A stretch of DNA of 64,000 nucleotides from Arctopsyche grandis (lineage: Eukaryota; Arthropoda; Insecta; Trichoptera; Hydropsychidae): NCBI RefSeq assembly GCF_051622035.1, contig NC_135358.1, positions 5,347,501 through 5,411,500 on the forward strand, written 5' to 3'. The translations under genes were made by a program, and so were the position numbers. Positions 1-14,189 of this stretch are shown one piece after another. Position 1 is the stretch's first letter; each line of letters starts with the position of its first letter. The notes under the pieces were generated by a model. The model did not search any database, was not told the DNA's origin, and was given only the letters and a program-made list of their open reading frames with translations.

Positions 1-299
1 GCAGCGTTGCTTGGGCTGGGGGGATGGTTGAAGAAAATTATATCATATTTTTCAGTGTATCATCAGTTTTATATAATTCAAGCCGTTTTAGAGACAACTG
101 AAGTCAACCAATAAAACCCACAGTGTGAGGCAACACCCCACCCTAACGAATATAGTTAAAAGTAATCTAAATAATTATTTTTGATTAAAATATAATTGCT
201 TTCTAAGAAATGAATATTCAAATAACCAACATAAAATATGATAGTACAAATCATTTAGTTTAAAGAGTAAAAGTAAGAAAATTAGAGAGGTATAAGTTT

Positions 300-377
300 T
301 TAGAAATCTGGCGCTGAAAAGAAAACGTCTAAGTACTCGTCTATGTCAGACTCGAAATAGTCTGAAGTACTCGACAT
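300..377 (-). other. Short acidic 25-codon ORF, unassigned
   Basis: A 25-residue frame runs from ATG to TAA. It is rich in S, D, E and aromatic residues and ends SAPDF. It sits in very AT-rich DNA but has balanced codons, and a pyrimidine-rich stretch precedes the ATG. It could be a 3'-terminal exon, a transposase remnant or chance. I do not recognise it. Confidence 0.15.
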
Positions 378-3300
378 GATTTGTAACGTGAGGGAAACAA
401 GAGGAAAGAGCAAGTATCCGTCACTGTATTTTGGAATCAATTAGATATACATTGTCTTAAGTCAAAAGTACATACATACATTAAACAATTCGGAAGAAGC
501 AATTCTAAGAAGCGATACAATTCTGAAAATCAAATAAATTTTTCAACTCTTCAATGTTTCAATCAACAAACGCAAAGATCACAATTTAATGCAACTGACT
601 CGAAACGAAAGTTTGGGAACGTCCGAAAGCAGCGTTTCATTCCTATGTAAATATGACAACCGCACGTGGTTCACAAACGATACAAATTAATGGCTACACG
701 ACCGGGACAATTGACATGATATTAATTATTTTCACCGATGACAATAAGAAAACAAAAAATACCCTTTTACATGTATTGCACATACATACGTAACGTATCC
801 GCATGCTACCATGTACAATTAATATATTGTGTTTTAATATTTTAACAAAACAAAAACAAAAAATGACAATTGAATTGAAGCATGTAAGCGAGTGACATTA
901 TGTGTGCGTGGAAGTTGTCCACTCGGCGAAACTACATACACAACTTGACAATAATAAAAATGTACATACTTCGAATGCTTATCGCAAAATGTCATGATAA
1001 CATTCAAATATAATTAATGTCCACACTGAATAATATGTGTGCTTGTTCTCTTTTTATTACATATAATTGATATGAATAATAATGACAGTTTTGAGTTCAT
1101 GGCAATTTTTGTAAGGTTAAATTTAAATAAATATTATAAGAACATTAATTATATACATATAAAAATAGAAAAAGCGACTACAAATTCTAGTAGCTATTAA
1201 ACTTTTTTTTTATTCATTAAAATTTAATGTAAATGTTAAAGTTTTAAACATCGATAGTTTCTTTCATTTAGAAAATTAATGCTTGTTTAATCATTTAGAA
1301 AATTAAGTTTGAATTTTTTTACAACAGTAATTACAGAATTGAGATCCTTAATTTTAAGAAATAAAAATACACACTATTTCAAAAGTACAATTTAGATTAA
1401 CATGATAACATTTAAGTATCGATGTATTCATTTAAAATAGTTAATCTTCCAAATATTATACAAATACTATAATAATTAAATTTTGAATATAGTTAGACCC
1501 ACACCCAGCACAATTCTTTCCGAATTTAAATCACTTAAAAAAAAATTAAAAGTAAGAGATTAAAAAAAAAAGAATAAATATTTCTACTTTGAAAACGAGA
1601 ATAATGAGAGGTGATCTATGTAATTAAAAAATTATAAATAGCCATTACAATTGTCTTATGATAACCTCCTTACGTTTAACAATAACACTCATCTGAGAGG
1701 TCATACTATCAGACTCCAAAAGATATTTACTTCAAAATAATTAGAGAATGCTTCCTGTCAAATGCAGAGGTTAAAATTTGAAATATTAACCTTTTTTTTT
1801 AATAATTTTGATGATTCCCTTAAAATAAATTTATGTTTATCTTTTCTATTTTCCTCTATTTTGGTTTGTTTAATTTTTCTATATTTTTATTTGATATTTG
1901 CATTTCTGTACTACTTAATGTGTTAACAAACCCCTTGGGTACATCGGCTTTGCCACCTTTCCAAAGTCTTTTTAAACAAATAAACAATTTTCTTATCTAA
2001 AAGTCTAAATAAACAATTGATAAATAATAAAGATCTGACCAACAGCTTACTTGGTAGAACACTTTTCTACTATTGATTTGGACACGTATTATGAGTATAC
2101 GTCACATGTTATCCTCGTTAAGGAAAAATCGTGCTTTCCACCAAATTCACAAAGCCAAGTTTCGAAACTGAATTCTTCAATCAAACGAACAACGGTTTAA
2201 CATTTCAAAAACGAGCACAAATTAGTCTCGTTTCGAATTTTCGTAGGTATTAATTACAAAGTTCAATTGTTACAGGGTTTTCCCAGTAATTAATAACAGT
2301 GCGTAATAAAATTATTAACGCAACGATACACCAGCATCCGAACACGAACACACACACACATATATACATACATAATAAATATAATAATAAGCAAGAGCGA
2401 GATGAATTATTACGGCATCAAAGCGAAAGGACGCGCAGCCGAAACGAGTTAATTACAGGCTCGCGGATAAGTAAGCAAGCATTGATACGGTCTCGAGAGC
2501 GATGCCCATTGATACGAAATAGTCTCGATATAGATCGAAATACACTTTATTGGCGTCGTAAAATCTTAATGGAATTAGATACGAGTCCAGTAAGTTATTA
2601 TACGCATCTGGTGAAATTGCGCCCATCTATATAATAGTAATTTTGCAACGAGGAAGTCTTAATGGGAACGAGGAGTCGTCGGGTGGTACACAACCGCTAG
2701 GAAGTAATTGGCGGTCTCGTATTGGAAACGCATTCGAAAAATGTATAAGAAAATTATTAAACGCCATGTATAATTAGGACCAGTTTCTAATGATCTGTGA
2801 AGCCAACGCCGGCCGACACAATCTGCGGGAAATTTTCGCATTCGCGATGGGTCCGATGCTTAATTTAAAATATTCAATGCGAATTGAACATTACCGTTAG
2901 TTCTAAATAGTTTAAATCTGTATATACCCAGTAGGTTTATAATATGTAGGGTGACTCATTTGTATGTTAGCGCTGGGTGATTTTTTTTGTTGTTTATAGG
3001 TTGTCGTTTTATATTGTTGCCCGACTTATTGCAGTTTGACAATGAAATATTTAATACGGTTTTACGCAATGTCTACAGCTGGCCACAATGGCCGACGGCA
3101 AAGGTCAGATGTTAACTATGCCCGCCGAGAAATTTCGAATTAATAAAGCCTCATTTGAGACGGCTGTCGGTATCCATCGACCGGTCAAAACTCACGCACA
3201 ATGTACGAATGTCCACGACGGAGGTTTCAGTTCACGATTATTTCGATTAAATTGAAACATATCAAAGAAACAGTATTGAATTAAATTTATTTCGTGATGC

Positions 3301-6300
3301 GCACTTGGAAATGAAAAGCCTTAATTGTATCGATTTGGAAATGGATACGAGGTATGTATGTACCTATACATACGTCGATTTCAACAGGAATAGTTTCGTT
3401 GAATGCCAGAATGATATTTGAGGAAATAGACAAGATCAAGTAGTGGTTTTCATAATGCAGTTTACAGCCTCGATCGTAGAGTATGAAAGGCTTTTAAAGA
3501 GAAAATTAGTTAATTAATTAAGTCAAAGAAGAAAGAGTAGATTTAAAGTGAAAATATCAAATAATAAAATCCAAAGTAGGGAATATCTTGCACCAATATG
3601 TATATATCCAGCACCAATATATCTACATATGTATATGTATGTATAAGAACCAGCCGAAAATACAAAACATCCCTACGAGGCCCAAAATGGAGGAAAGAAT
3701 ATCAAAATTCCACTCATACATCACCTTCAGTTATGAACGATGAGCGCAGGCTACCAGAAAAATAGATTAAAATAATCTCCGATAACCTACGCTCACTGAA
3801 GTGGAAAATATTACATTCAGGCTCAGCAGCAACGATTTCATTGAGAAGTCGGATATCTTTTTGGAATATGAGCCATTCGATAAAGAACTGTGCGATCAAG
3901 AGGTACAACCATCAAATGATGATGTCTACCATGCACATAATTATTAGGGACATATTGAAATTAGTGGTACACTTTTTTATCATCTGTCTTCTTAAATACG
4001 TACGAAGAGGAGCAATAAAGAATACTACATATGTATGTACATAGATATACTCCGTACATGACTCGTAGTTACATATATTAGGGGTCCTTAAACCACGCTT
4101 TTTCTCTGGACCGTAAGCCAACCTTAAATCGCAAGAATCTCTAGAAAAACCAAAACGGCAAATAAAAAATCAATAATGTCAAAAAAATGCAAAATCTAGC
4201 CTGTCTTCATATTTTGCTCTCATCCTAAAAAGTTTCTAGATCCATATTGTACATATTATTGAATTACGGATCTAAATAAATAACGAGATTCCCTATAAAT
4301 ACATATTTTAATGTATGTAAGAACATTCTTGATGAATTTAAATAAGTACCACCAGCCGCGTTAAAAGAGACCGTGCAAATATGGAGAGTACTATAAACCT
4401 AACTACTTCCATAATACAATGCAAATTTACTAAGAGATTCCAAATTAAACTGCACAAGTTATCTAATCAGTTTGATTAGAATACTTTGATTAACAAATAT
4501 GGAAGTACCGTAAGTTACGTAAGATAAAATACAAAAAAAATTAAATATAACTCATTATTTAATTCTACACAAAGTTCTTACTGAAGTGACGAAAAAAATA
4601 CGTACAAGCATAGTTCAACTTTCAGCCACGAAGAAGATTTAATCAAATCCGATAAAAATATATAAAAACCAATTCTGACGATACGTAAGATTTACAAATC
4701 GATTATATACTCGTATGTTCTAATATATGTATATATATGCATAATCCATTGCACATGAAAATAAATCGCCCAAAACCTACACACGACACAATGATCTAAA
4801 TTACATCTAAAACAACACCCACGCCATAATTAATCCAACGCAAAACTGAAAATTCCAATTTAAATTAACAAATCGAGTTTTCACCACATACACACGCATA
4901 CACATATACAGAAAATTTAATACGATTTCGCATCGAGACAATTTTGCACGCACTCGGCGGCAAAAGTGATGCAAAGCCTCGCGCGTGATAAACCGGCGCC
5001 GGTTTTACTAAAAACCGGTCAATCGGATAACGTGCGTCACACCGACGAACGATCCAATTAAACCCGAGATTACTCTATTAAAACCGGCGAACAATCACTT
5101 TCGTCGAGAAAATATCGCCAAAATCGAAACCGACCGGCAAAAACAAAAAATGCATTTTTTTTTGCAGACACGTCAATGTATTACCGCCGGGCGGTTTCGA
5201 ATTCGTATCGGTGTCGAAGTGACAATTCTAATATAACTATTACACAGATAACGTCAAATAAACGTCGATCGTTTCAATGACAGACTTTTGAAAAAATAAA
5301 TAATCATATAGAAAAAAAACACTCGTACCTACTAATGAAACTAATATATTGCATTAACCGTTTCGCAAACTGCGTATTGTGAATGATTTAGATATTCATA
5401 GTGGCCGGAGGCTTATGCGGACACGCGATCAAAAACACCAACTGGAATGATACGTGTTTTAAATGTGTAGAAAATTATTTAGAGAAAGTGTAACAGACGT
5501 GTCACAAGAACAATAAACTACCAAACGTACAAATTTATCGACCATTGTTATACTATTCATAAATCCCACATACAAAAAAAAAATAGGCACAAATTTGCAT
5601 CAAATCGAACCATAGGAAAATATGTGTACCTATCGATTGTGATATTTCTATCAAAATAAAATAAAAATAAGCCAAATTTCCCGGTATTTCTAAATTGAAA
5701 ACTGTAGATTCGCAAAGCTGACAAACATATCATATGTATATAATACATACATACAATATATAATACATACATAATAACAGTAATTGAATTACAGAATCGC
5801 GATCGCACCGTATCAAAGCGAAAGTTTTCCCATACGATAGTAACGCATAATTAAAACAATTGTTACGAAATGGAGCTTTAAAAGCTCAAGGCGATGAAAT
5901 TAATTACTAAACATAAATGAGGGTAGCATAAATGGAATTCGATTCATATGTACATATATATACTATACATATCTCGTCTAATGTAGATCCGTGGAAATAA
6001 TCTCAGTGCCGCGTTATAGCAATTAGATTAATCGTAAATGTAAGATCGTATCTTCGCGTGTATATATATCAGAGCGTCGTTAACGATGTGCGAAGGAAAG
6101 AGCTTTATTTCAATTTACATGTTTTAATAATATAAATATGATATAAAGATCGTTTCGACATTTCTCTTCGCAATCCCGTTTCAGTCGCGTCGAAGCGAAC
6201 GGTTTAAAATCGTCCACGTTCAAGAAGACGCTGTAAATTAATATGGGCAGAGAAGAAGCGGAAGCGATTTAACAATGATAGACAAAACAAACGTAATATA

Positions 6301-6985
6301 ATATAATATTAATAGGCTCATTTGTGCCCCGGCTCGCTCCAGAACCGGTCGACAATGCGTGGATAATGGCTGAATAATGCTCGTGTTAATTTGAACGCAC
6401 TGGGTTTTCAGACTGGGTCTGAAGCCCGTTACGATTCTAAGAACATTATTCAACGGACTGAAATATATGACTTCATGCGCGTTGGTTGTGTTATAAACTT
6501 GATATCGATAAGTGGGAGTGCTCCCAGTGTTAAAAATAGAAAATCTAGAATTTCTGAGACGATTCAAACGTGGAAATGCTCAACAAACGCCCCTTAACAT
6601 TATCAACGAAAAACATTCGATTTAGCTGGTTGGTACAATTAATATCGACAGAAGAACACTTAGATTCTGAAGAAAGCGTTCAGTGCAATTAAGGTTTTCA
6701 GAATTTGATAATTTGTTGGGAAGCCTATTCCAAATTTTAACCACTATGTTTGAAAAGAAGGAATCTCAGGTCAAGTTTTTTGATTTTTCTTTTTGGAGTC
6801 TGGCAGAGAGGTCTCGAGTGTTTTCATTGAAAGTAATGAGTAAAATTGAGTTAATTGACAAAATTGAAACCGATTCATTTAATCTTGAGAAATGTCAAAT
6901 TTATATAAAAAGATCTCAAGTTAATATATAGAGGTTTAGAATTAACAGGCAGTGACATGGTAGATAGGATGAGCTTTTTAAGTTT

Positions 6986-7549
6986 CAGGGCTGTGGAGTC
7001 CAACTCCAGCTCCGACTACGACTCCGAATCCGACTTCAACTTGAACGATTTTAGTAAGATTTTTAGTAAGATTTTTAGTAATATTTTTAGTAAGATTTTT
7101 ATTAAAGATTTTATTAAGACTTTTTTTGCCAACGTATAAAATTGTTAGTGAAAAAAGTGATTTTCAAAATATAAGTATGTAACAACAATTGAGCCAGATA
7201 TAAATATACTCGGTAGTTTATATCAGACACAAGGATCACACAAAATAAAATTATCTTTCAATTTAATACTTATTTTCAATTTATTATATTTAAAAGGATA
7301 TTAAGTATGTATGTTCAAATTTGTATTTATAAAATAAATTAATATGTACTTTTTTCGAGAAAATATGGGGGGGGGGAGGCACAGAAAAATATTGAACGCA
7401 AAAGACGGCCACGGTTCAAGAAAGGTTGCGAAACGCTGCTCTAGTTGACACATTAATTAAAGAAAATAAAAAAAGGAATCCAAGTCGTTTGATTTTTTAC
7501 GACTCCAACTCCGCTTGAAATACTTCGACTCCAGGACTCCACAGCCCTG
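6986..7549. mobile_element. hAT-like MITE with CAGGGCTGTGGAGTC termini
   Basis: The two ends are inverted copies of CAGGGCTGTGGAGTC, each followed by degenerate GACTCC-type triplets. The interior carries iterated TTTTTAGTAAGA units near 7047-7100, a run of G near 7366, and at about 7420-7442 a segment resembling a second hAT-like end (GGTTGCGAAACGCTG). It has no transposase. The open frames here are products of the simple repeats. No clear target duplication was found, so the class is tentative. Confidence 0.5.
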
Positions 7550-9222
7550 ATTTCATGCAAAAATTGGATGAAAATTGTTGCATGGAACGATATCAAAGTA
7601 TGTAACAAATAAAATATGTGATGAAACGCAGGCAAGTTTTTTTTTACTTTATTAAGATACTAAACCTAAATCTACATATGAATACTGAGATTTGATCACC
7701 TTATTAAAATATTATAAAATCTTACGTCTTATATTAAAATAAATAAAACCAACACTTAAAATAATATTCGACGTAATAAATGTAGATATTGAATTTTAAT
7801 AGAATGAAAAAGTTTCAGAAAAAAAAAGATAAATGAAAGCCGACTAGGAAAACTGTCTCGTCTGAAGCTAACAGAAGTCATAAATTTAAAATCATACCAA
7901 AATGAAACTTTAATTAGTAAAAAAATAAAAGACAGAACATTTGTTAATATCATTAGGTACATAAGCTCATTGATAGATACAAATTGACTCGGCACAAAGA
8001 GTTTCCCCAAGACACTGCTCTAATAGAAAGCACCGAGAACATACAAATTACACGCCCAGCGATAAATAACAACGAAAGCATTCAAATCGTCATTACGACA
8101 AGTTATACATCATAAGCGAAGCGCATAACGAAACGGGCAACAATATCGGTTTGTCGAATCGCTCGAATAAATCCAATAAACGCAATTCGAATGCGGCAGA
8201 TACAAGTTGGGTCCAGCACAAACGGCAGCACCAACAACCACCACATCAATACAACACATATCCCAGTACCAGTATTATGTGTTTCGCATTGATCTACCGC
8301 CAATAAATCGAACGCGTATGTAAAGTGCTACGAATACCGATAGTATATTGGCCGGGTGTGAATGAATGAATGCCGGTTGCCCTTTTAAAGCACGCACAAC
8401 CAGAAGTACCCACCTATCTATGTACATATATAATATGTACCCAGTGGAGGTTATATGCTTTATTGGACAAGTGGAGAACGGTTAGTTTTAGGTACGATTT
8501 GAGTTATTGCAACGGGGAGTAGCGGATACGAGAGATGATGGAGTGTCCTGACAACGACGACCCAGAACTGCTGGCAAACGGTGCGAATTAGAAGGCCACT
8601 TGGGAGTAATTTAAGTGCAAATATTGAACTAAGGGGTCGTATCATTCTTCAGACGAATCAACGTGGACCGACATACAAGCTGAAACCAAATTTATGCATT
8701 TAGTATGTAGGTGTACGAAGCTCTCGGTGGTGAAGATGCCCGCGTCAGATACAGTTTGTGAAGAGTGGAGATTTGCGAGGAGGCTCGTTTGATATAGAGC
8801 TGAAGAAGTCAGAAGAAGTTGTGGATTCAGAGGCGAAAGGCGATACTTTGAGCTCATACGTGATGTTTTTATAGCTCGTCGGATAAAAGGGATACTAAAG
8901 CAAGTCCTATCTCGTATATGTATGTATGTATATCAAGACTGGGTTTGTTTATTAACAATTCACTCTCCGTGTGCATTAGCACTAATAATTTCAATAATAA
9001 TAATAAATATTGCAATTAAAAATACACTTCTGAGATGTGAGAAAAGCATGCACGGTGCTGACGGGTTACCCTGTTGAATGAATACCTCTATAATACGTTA
9101 TTTATATTCCAGAATCTGGATCTATATAATATCGACAAGTAGCCGTTATTAATCTTTAATGTATGATTTTTGTTGAAGATAAACTTACACACATATTTTA
9201 TTTTATTTTTACATAGATATAT

Positions 9223-9650
9223 ACCAGGAAGGCTTGACAGGAAAACCCCAATGCGCCTTCCTGGACAATTAATTATAAACAATGCAGCATTTTATTATTA
9301 CATAAATCACTGTAGAAATTTCCAGAAGCTGAAAAACACGAAATAACAATTAATTAATTAATCACAGAATTAATCCATTGAGACATTTATGGATTCAGAT
9401 TTTGTACATAATTTTTACAAATTATACACACAATAAATACAGAAGATTTGTGACAACAGGAAAGATGATTTTTTTGCCAATTTTGAGGAACCGTTTCAAC
9501 AATGATCAGATAAAATTGGCAAACTCTGATAAGAAACGATCAATTTGGAGTCACAAATACCCCCGAATCTAACCAGCAGTATAACGGATCGAACCCACTG
9601 ATCACTTGGTGCTAAATATACACGCTACCATTAAGCCACACTGCTGGCTA
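9223..9650 (-). mobile_element. tRNA-derived SINE, near full length
   Basis: Read on the minus strand, a tRNA-like head carries a B box (GGGTTCGATCC) and an A-box-like segment, followed by a shared body and a tail containing the GGAAGGCGCA and CCTTCCTGG motifs. The same order is found at 63123-63541 on the plus strand. It is a RNA polymerase III type retroposon with no coding capacity. Confidence 0.8.
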
Positions 9651-10009
9651 ATATATGTATGTACATATAATAGATCCTATACAGGTCGATGAAGCTGTAC
9701 AAATCCTGCTCTAAACTCAACAACACCTTTGCTCACGTTATTTATATAACTCCGGGTTCATACCCAGTTCATACTTCGATTGAAAAAAAGTCATGTATCC
9801 ACGATTTGAAGTATTTATGAAGTACTGCTAGTCTTATTTGGATAATTGTAACATCCAAATCGAAACTTTTCCAATTTATCTGATTTTTATGTTATTTTTT
9901 ACAATACAATAACATGTACATACATATGTACAATTAATATAATTCATCTATGTCATCGACGTCTATGGAGAAATTTTTGCAGCATATTATAGAAATTGGC
10001 GAACCTCAA

Positions 10010-10206
10010 TACGCTGAATAACTTGGGATTTGCAAGAGAGATTGGAAAGGAAATGCCAATTTACAGGAACCTTTTCAATGAAAATCAGAAAAATTGGCTA
10101 ACTCTGACAAGAAACGATCGAGCTGGAGACACAAACCGAGGACTCTAGTGGTATTTGAACCCGTGACCACTCTGCTAGAAAGCATAATATGTTAACCACC
10201 AGACCA
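10010..10206 (-). mobile_element. SINE head fragment (variant head)
   Basis: A minus-strand 5' part of a SINE: a tRNA-like head with B box GGGTTCAAATACC, then the body segment also seen at 54700. The 3' half is missing or diverged. Confidence 0.6.
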
Positions 10207-11225
10207 TGTCCAATTTAACTGTTGAAAATTTACTCATCAATTCATTATCATCATGTTACTATGGCAAAATTGTAATAAAATCCTGAATCTCAATTTATCT
10301 CAATGATTTCGATATTTTTTGTGCTATGCAAATAATAAGCAGTGAATTGATACCATTCATTTGAAACACTCTGCATTGGCAAATCGTAGGAAAGCAATCC
10401 TTTTACAAATAAGGTATGCTACATTGCAAATAAATAGTACCTACATAGATGTCAATAGATATGTTTCTGTTGATATTATTTATCGATTAATAATATAAAT
10501 CGAGTACATTTTTCAACATTCCAGCACCTTTATAATCACCTCTGCTCTAACTTATTGCATTCAAAACACTTCGGTACTTGTTGCAGCAATTTGCCGAGCT
10601 TCATAAATCTCAACTAACACGAAGAAATTACGCAACAGCTGTTAGTAACTTCGCAGTGTCCAATTAGTACGGAGAGATGGCAAAAGTTCACGATCGCACC
10701 TTAAAAATCGCGCAGCGATAAATTTGCACGGCTTTTTGCCGTTTGTGAAACTGTTGAAGGATGAACCCGTTATTTTCACCGACGGATTGATTAGAAGAAA
10801 ACCGAAAGTAAGAATGGCGGCATTTTTTTCCCAAGGGTTTTGAAATCGATCTGCGTACTAAAGCATGGTATTAGCGTGAAATTTCAGAACGAGTTTTCTA
10901 CTTTAATACCCGTTCATTAAGAAGCGCGGGCGAAACGATTAATGGGACTACGTGTAAGTACGCGTGTTCGCCAATTTTTAAACAACACGTACTTACCAAA
11001 GTCCGGGAACATCGAAAGTATCGATAAATTTAAATATGTACATATATCGATGATTCGCAGGTGTCAATACTGCGATACAGCCAAAAATTCTAAATTATGC
11101 TATTCGATCCGATATCGTGTAATATTGGAGCGACGCATAGAAACGCTTACTTCATCTCAAAGGTCACTCCACTGTGTACGCTAATGTCTATATTATTTAG
11201 TTCCAGTATGCTTTAAGCATATGAA

Positions 11226-11345
11226 TCACAGCGTAGTGCACTGGTAAAGCTACCGCATACCAATAGAGAGGTCGTGGGTTCAAGTCCGGGCCAAATACGC
11301 TGCTGGTGAGATCTGGTGGTTGTTAAAACACAAATCTACCATCTC
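11226..11345 (+). mobile_element. tRNA-like SINE head of a second family
   Basis: Contains a tRNA-like A box (TAGTGCACTGGTAAAGC) and B box (GGGTTCAAGTCC). Outer arms CAGCGTA and TACGCTG can pair as an acceptor-like stem. The anticodon and T arms do not fold as a clean cloverleaf, so I read it as a SINE head rather than a tRNA gene. Confidence 0.5.
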
Positions 11346-11927
11346 CTGTTAGAATTGTCCGATTTTTCTAGCCTACTTGTTGTAACGAATCCAATAAATC
11401 AGCATCATCCCCCCCCCCCCAGTTTCTCGCAAATTTCAGTTATTGGCATCTCGAATTTGTTGAATCTTATAAAAAAATATGCTACCTACTTAATATATTT
11501 TTCGCATATAAGATGTGTATCAAAATTTGTTGATTGTCCGCAGATATCTCTATTGTCTTCTAGGTACGTACTGTTGTGTTAAATTGTTAGTACTTTTGTA
11601 CAAAAATCATCTAACCATATGTGTCGCCTTGGGGTAATTCCAGTCATGGCATGGCACATATGATGTACCTAGATATGTATGTATGTAATAAAATAAATAA
11701 ATGGATTAACAGAGAGACTAACATCATTTTTAATTTTGCAAAACCCCATCGAAGCTCTCTAAATGTAATAAACAAATAAAAAGTACTAATTTATCTTTTG
11801 AATCACCAACATCAGCGTCACCTTATAAAGGCGCAAACACATTGAATCGTGGTTTCCAGTTGGGAAGGGCGTTTCTTAAGGTCATTGTTAATTCGTAAAA
11901 TCTTATTATTTCGAAAAATTTCTCCTA

Positions 11928-12030
11928 TGTTTTTTCAAATATGGAAATCACCGTTATAGACCACTGTCAAATCCGTGTCAATACAAGGCTATAATATCAC
12001 CGAAAACACTCCAGGGGGTGATTTTTGCCC
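11928..12030 (+). repeat. Dispersed repeat, partner at 46708-46812
   Basis: This shares the segments GACCACTGTCAA, ATATCACCGAAAACACT and GGGTGATTTTTG, in the same order and spacing, with 46708-46812. It has no coding signal. It may be an end fragment of an unrecognised element. Confidence 0.55.
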
Positions 12031-12511
12031 TGGATGCAATAGCATAGATCAAACGTGCTAGCGTTTTAATTACATGTATAAAAATACGTAAAAATAATAT
12101 AAAGAAAAATACGTGCCACGAACCTCTATGTATGTCTGCGCTTTTAAAATTTGCCTTACTGTGTTATTTGCCTTACTGTGATTTTGTATTATCCGCTAGA
12201 TAATACAAAATCTGCAAGCTTGGTGTTTAGCTATAAAAATCACTATCGTGTATTAAACGTTGTATAATATAAAATAAATGCAAGAAATTAAATAAAATAA
12301 CGTCTGAAGCCGAGTCGTCATTCCATGGCGGATATCATTCTCACACTGACCGTTGAGCGAGGCGCGTTCTGAATTACCCATCTCTCTCGCGCATCTGTGA
12401 GGCGAAAATGATTAATTATGTTGATATTGATCAATGTCTTCATTTCGTAATGACATAACTCGAATCATAGAGGTTTTGACGAGGGAGACATAAAATATGA
12501 AGACCCTGCAT

Positions 12512-12655
12512 TCACGCCACGCTGAAAATTTCCAACTAGAATTATTTAGAAATCTAATAGAAAGCGGGTAAGTAAAAATTGAAGTTAATCCAAACAAACC
12601 CCAAATCACTACCCTAGACAATTACCGCCGACGATTTCGAGTTTTGTAAAGGTGT
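12512..12655 (+). mobile_element. Partial copy of TTAA-type MITE
   Basis: The sequence matches the interior of the MITE at 12902-13469, from the CCACGCTGAAAATTT segment to the TTTCGAGTTTTG segment. Both termini are absent. It lies just left of the TRMT61A exon fragment, so that host-derived piece is bracketed by two same-orientation copies of this family. Confidence 0.6.
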
Positions 12656-12675
12656 GCTCTCTAATCCTTCCTTTA

Positions 12676-12825
<150 letters not shown>

Positions 12826-12901
12826 TTATATCATGGGTTTCATAGCACCCCAAATCCAAGCTATTCGTTCGAAAAGTTTATATGCAATTTCAGTTAGTTA
12901 A

Positions 12902-13469
12902 CCCTTTGAGTGCTGACGTCTTTTTTGTTGAAAGCCCGCCACGCTGAAAATTTCGCCAACATTTCCAACTAGAATTATTTAGAAATCCAATAGAAAGCAG
13001 GTATAAAAATTGTAGCTAATCCAAACAAACCCTAGATCACTACCGCCGAGGATTTCGAGTTTTGCAAAGGTGTGTTTAGACTATCTTAAATATTTTGCAA
13101 CAATATAAAATAAACGAAAGAAGTCTATTAATGAATGTACTTTTCCAAAACTAGTTCCATCTTCTTCAATGTTGTTAAAATGTAATGCTCACAATCTAAA
13201 TGCCAAGCTACAATCTAAAATACTCAGCAGCGATAAATTCTGCTATGGTTATATATTCAGAAATTCCGGTGTAAACCAGTCTTTATAAACATTGACACGT
13301 ATTACACGACCCATGTTCAATGCATTTTTTTCAATGCTACCTGGAAAGGCTTGGCGGGCAGTATTCTTGTTTATTTTTTACATACTCAAAATACAACGCC
13401 TATCGGCGTATTTCAGGCTTATGGACTTGTTGGCAAAACGCCGATCGGCGTTGGTCAGCATTCAAACGG
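12902..13469. mobile_element. piggyBac-type MITE, TTAA target duplication
   Basis: Flanked by TTAA on both sides (12898-12901 and 13470-13473), with inverted termini CCCTTTGAGTGCTGAC and its near-complement. Near the right end is the perfect palindrome AACGCCGATCGGCGTT. It has no transposase. A TTAA duplication with CCC-type ends is the hallmark of piggyBac-superfamily elements. Sister copies are at 22036-22569 and, inverted and shorter, at 44766-45075. The open frames inside are not genes. Confidence 0.75.
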
Positions 13470-13473
13470 TTAA

Positions 13474-14189
13474 GTAACATACCAGAACGTCATACTTCCA
13501 AAACAGAAAAAGAGTCGCAAAAGAACCCAACTTCAGTATCAAAACCGCCAACTGCCTCAGTCCTGCCAATTTTTTCACCGCTACCAACTATGTACAACAC
13601 CGCTCACAAAAAAGGGGAGGGGCAAGAGTAACTATCCATTCTATGATACGAAGCACTCGTGCGATTATTTAAAATGTATTATATGTATGCACAATCGATG
13701 CAAAGTAGAGGCGCGTGGCGGATGTGGAAGTGTCCTCACGGAACGGCCATTGCGGGTAGTGGTTCAAGGCCGACAAATCAACGCGGAGCACGGCAACGAC
13801 AACGGGCGACATAATTAGCCGGAGACAATGGCGAATGTGCACAATTTACGGCCGCCGCTAAACGGATTTGCAACGAATCCGTGTGATGTCCTGTTCGGCG
13901 ATAAAGCGTATGGCGCACTCCTCTCTTGTTTTGGTCCGCGGTTTCCGTTCGCTATTGCCACTTCGTGTTTATAAATCTGATTTTAATTGGCTCAGAGCAT
14001 CTTCGTCGGTGAGGACGAGCATACGAGTGGTACGTATTATGGAACACAAGCTCGTTCGTTAAAAGTCGTATATAAATAAAATAGCCTTCGCGTCGATTGA
14101 CGACTGCGCAACTATTGTCAGCTCAATGCTCAACCTCCGGTACGTACTACGTACATACCTACTACCCAGATGTACAAACGTATCTCATA
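13474..14189. other. Intergenic, GC-richer block
   Basis: No gene is recognised. The part from 13690 to 14060 is clearly GC-richer than its surroundings and contains an ATG-initiated 64-codon frame with no family resemblance that I can see. It may be conserved regulatory DNA or an old element. Confidence 0.4.

Larger units (their letters stand above)
1..12511. other. Gene-poor left flank
   Basis: I recognise no protein gene here. Most of it is AT-rich DNA with scattered TACATA/TATGTA microsatellites. GC-richer, low-repeat blocks at about 2400-2640, 3060-3240, 4930-5220, 6000-6240, 8100-8900 and 10550-10980 stand out. They have no convincing coding pattern and could be conserved regulatory DNA of a neighbouring gene, which is inference only. 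The SINE and MITE copies inside this stretch are listed separately. The short open frames here look like chance ORFs. Confidence 0.6.

Noticed and set aside
3714..4121. Overlapping ORFs on both strands near 3.7-4.1 kb
   Set aside because: Short frames interrupted by stops, with no recognisable domain. At most an old transposase scrap; support is too weak to list.
11226..11300. Possible functional tRNA gene
   Set aside because: The A and B boxes and an outer stem are present, but the anticodon and T arms do not pair properly; better read as a SINE head.
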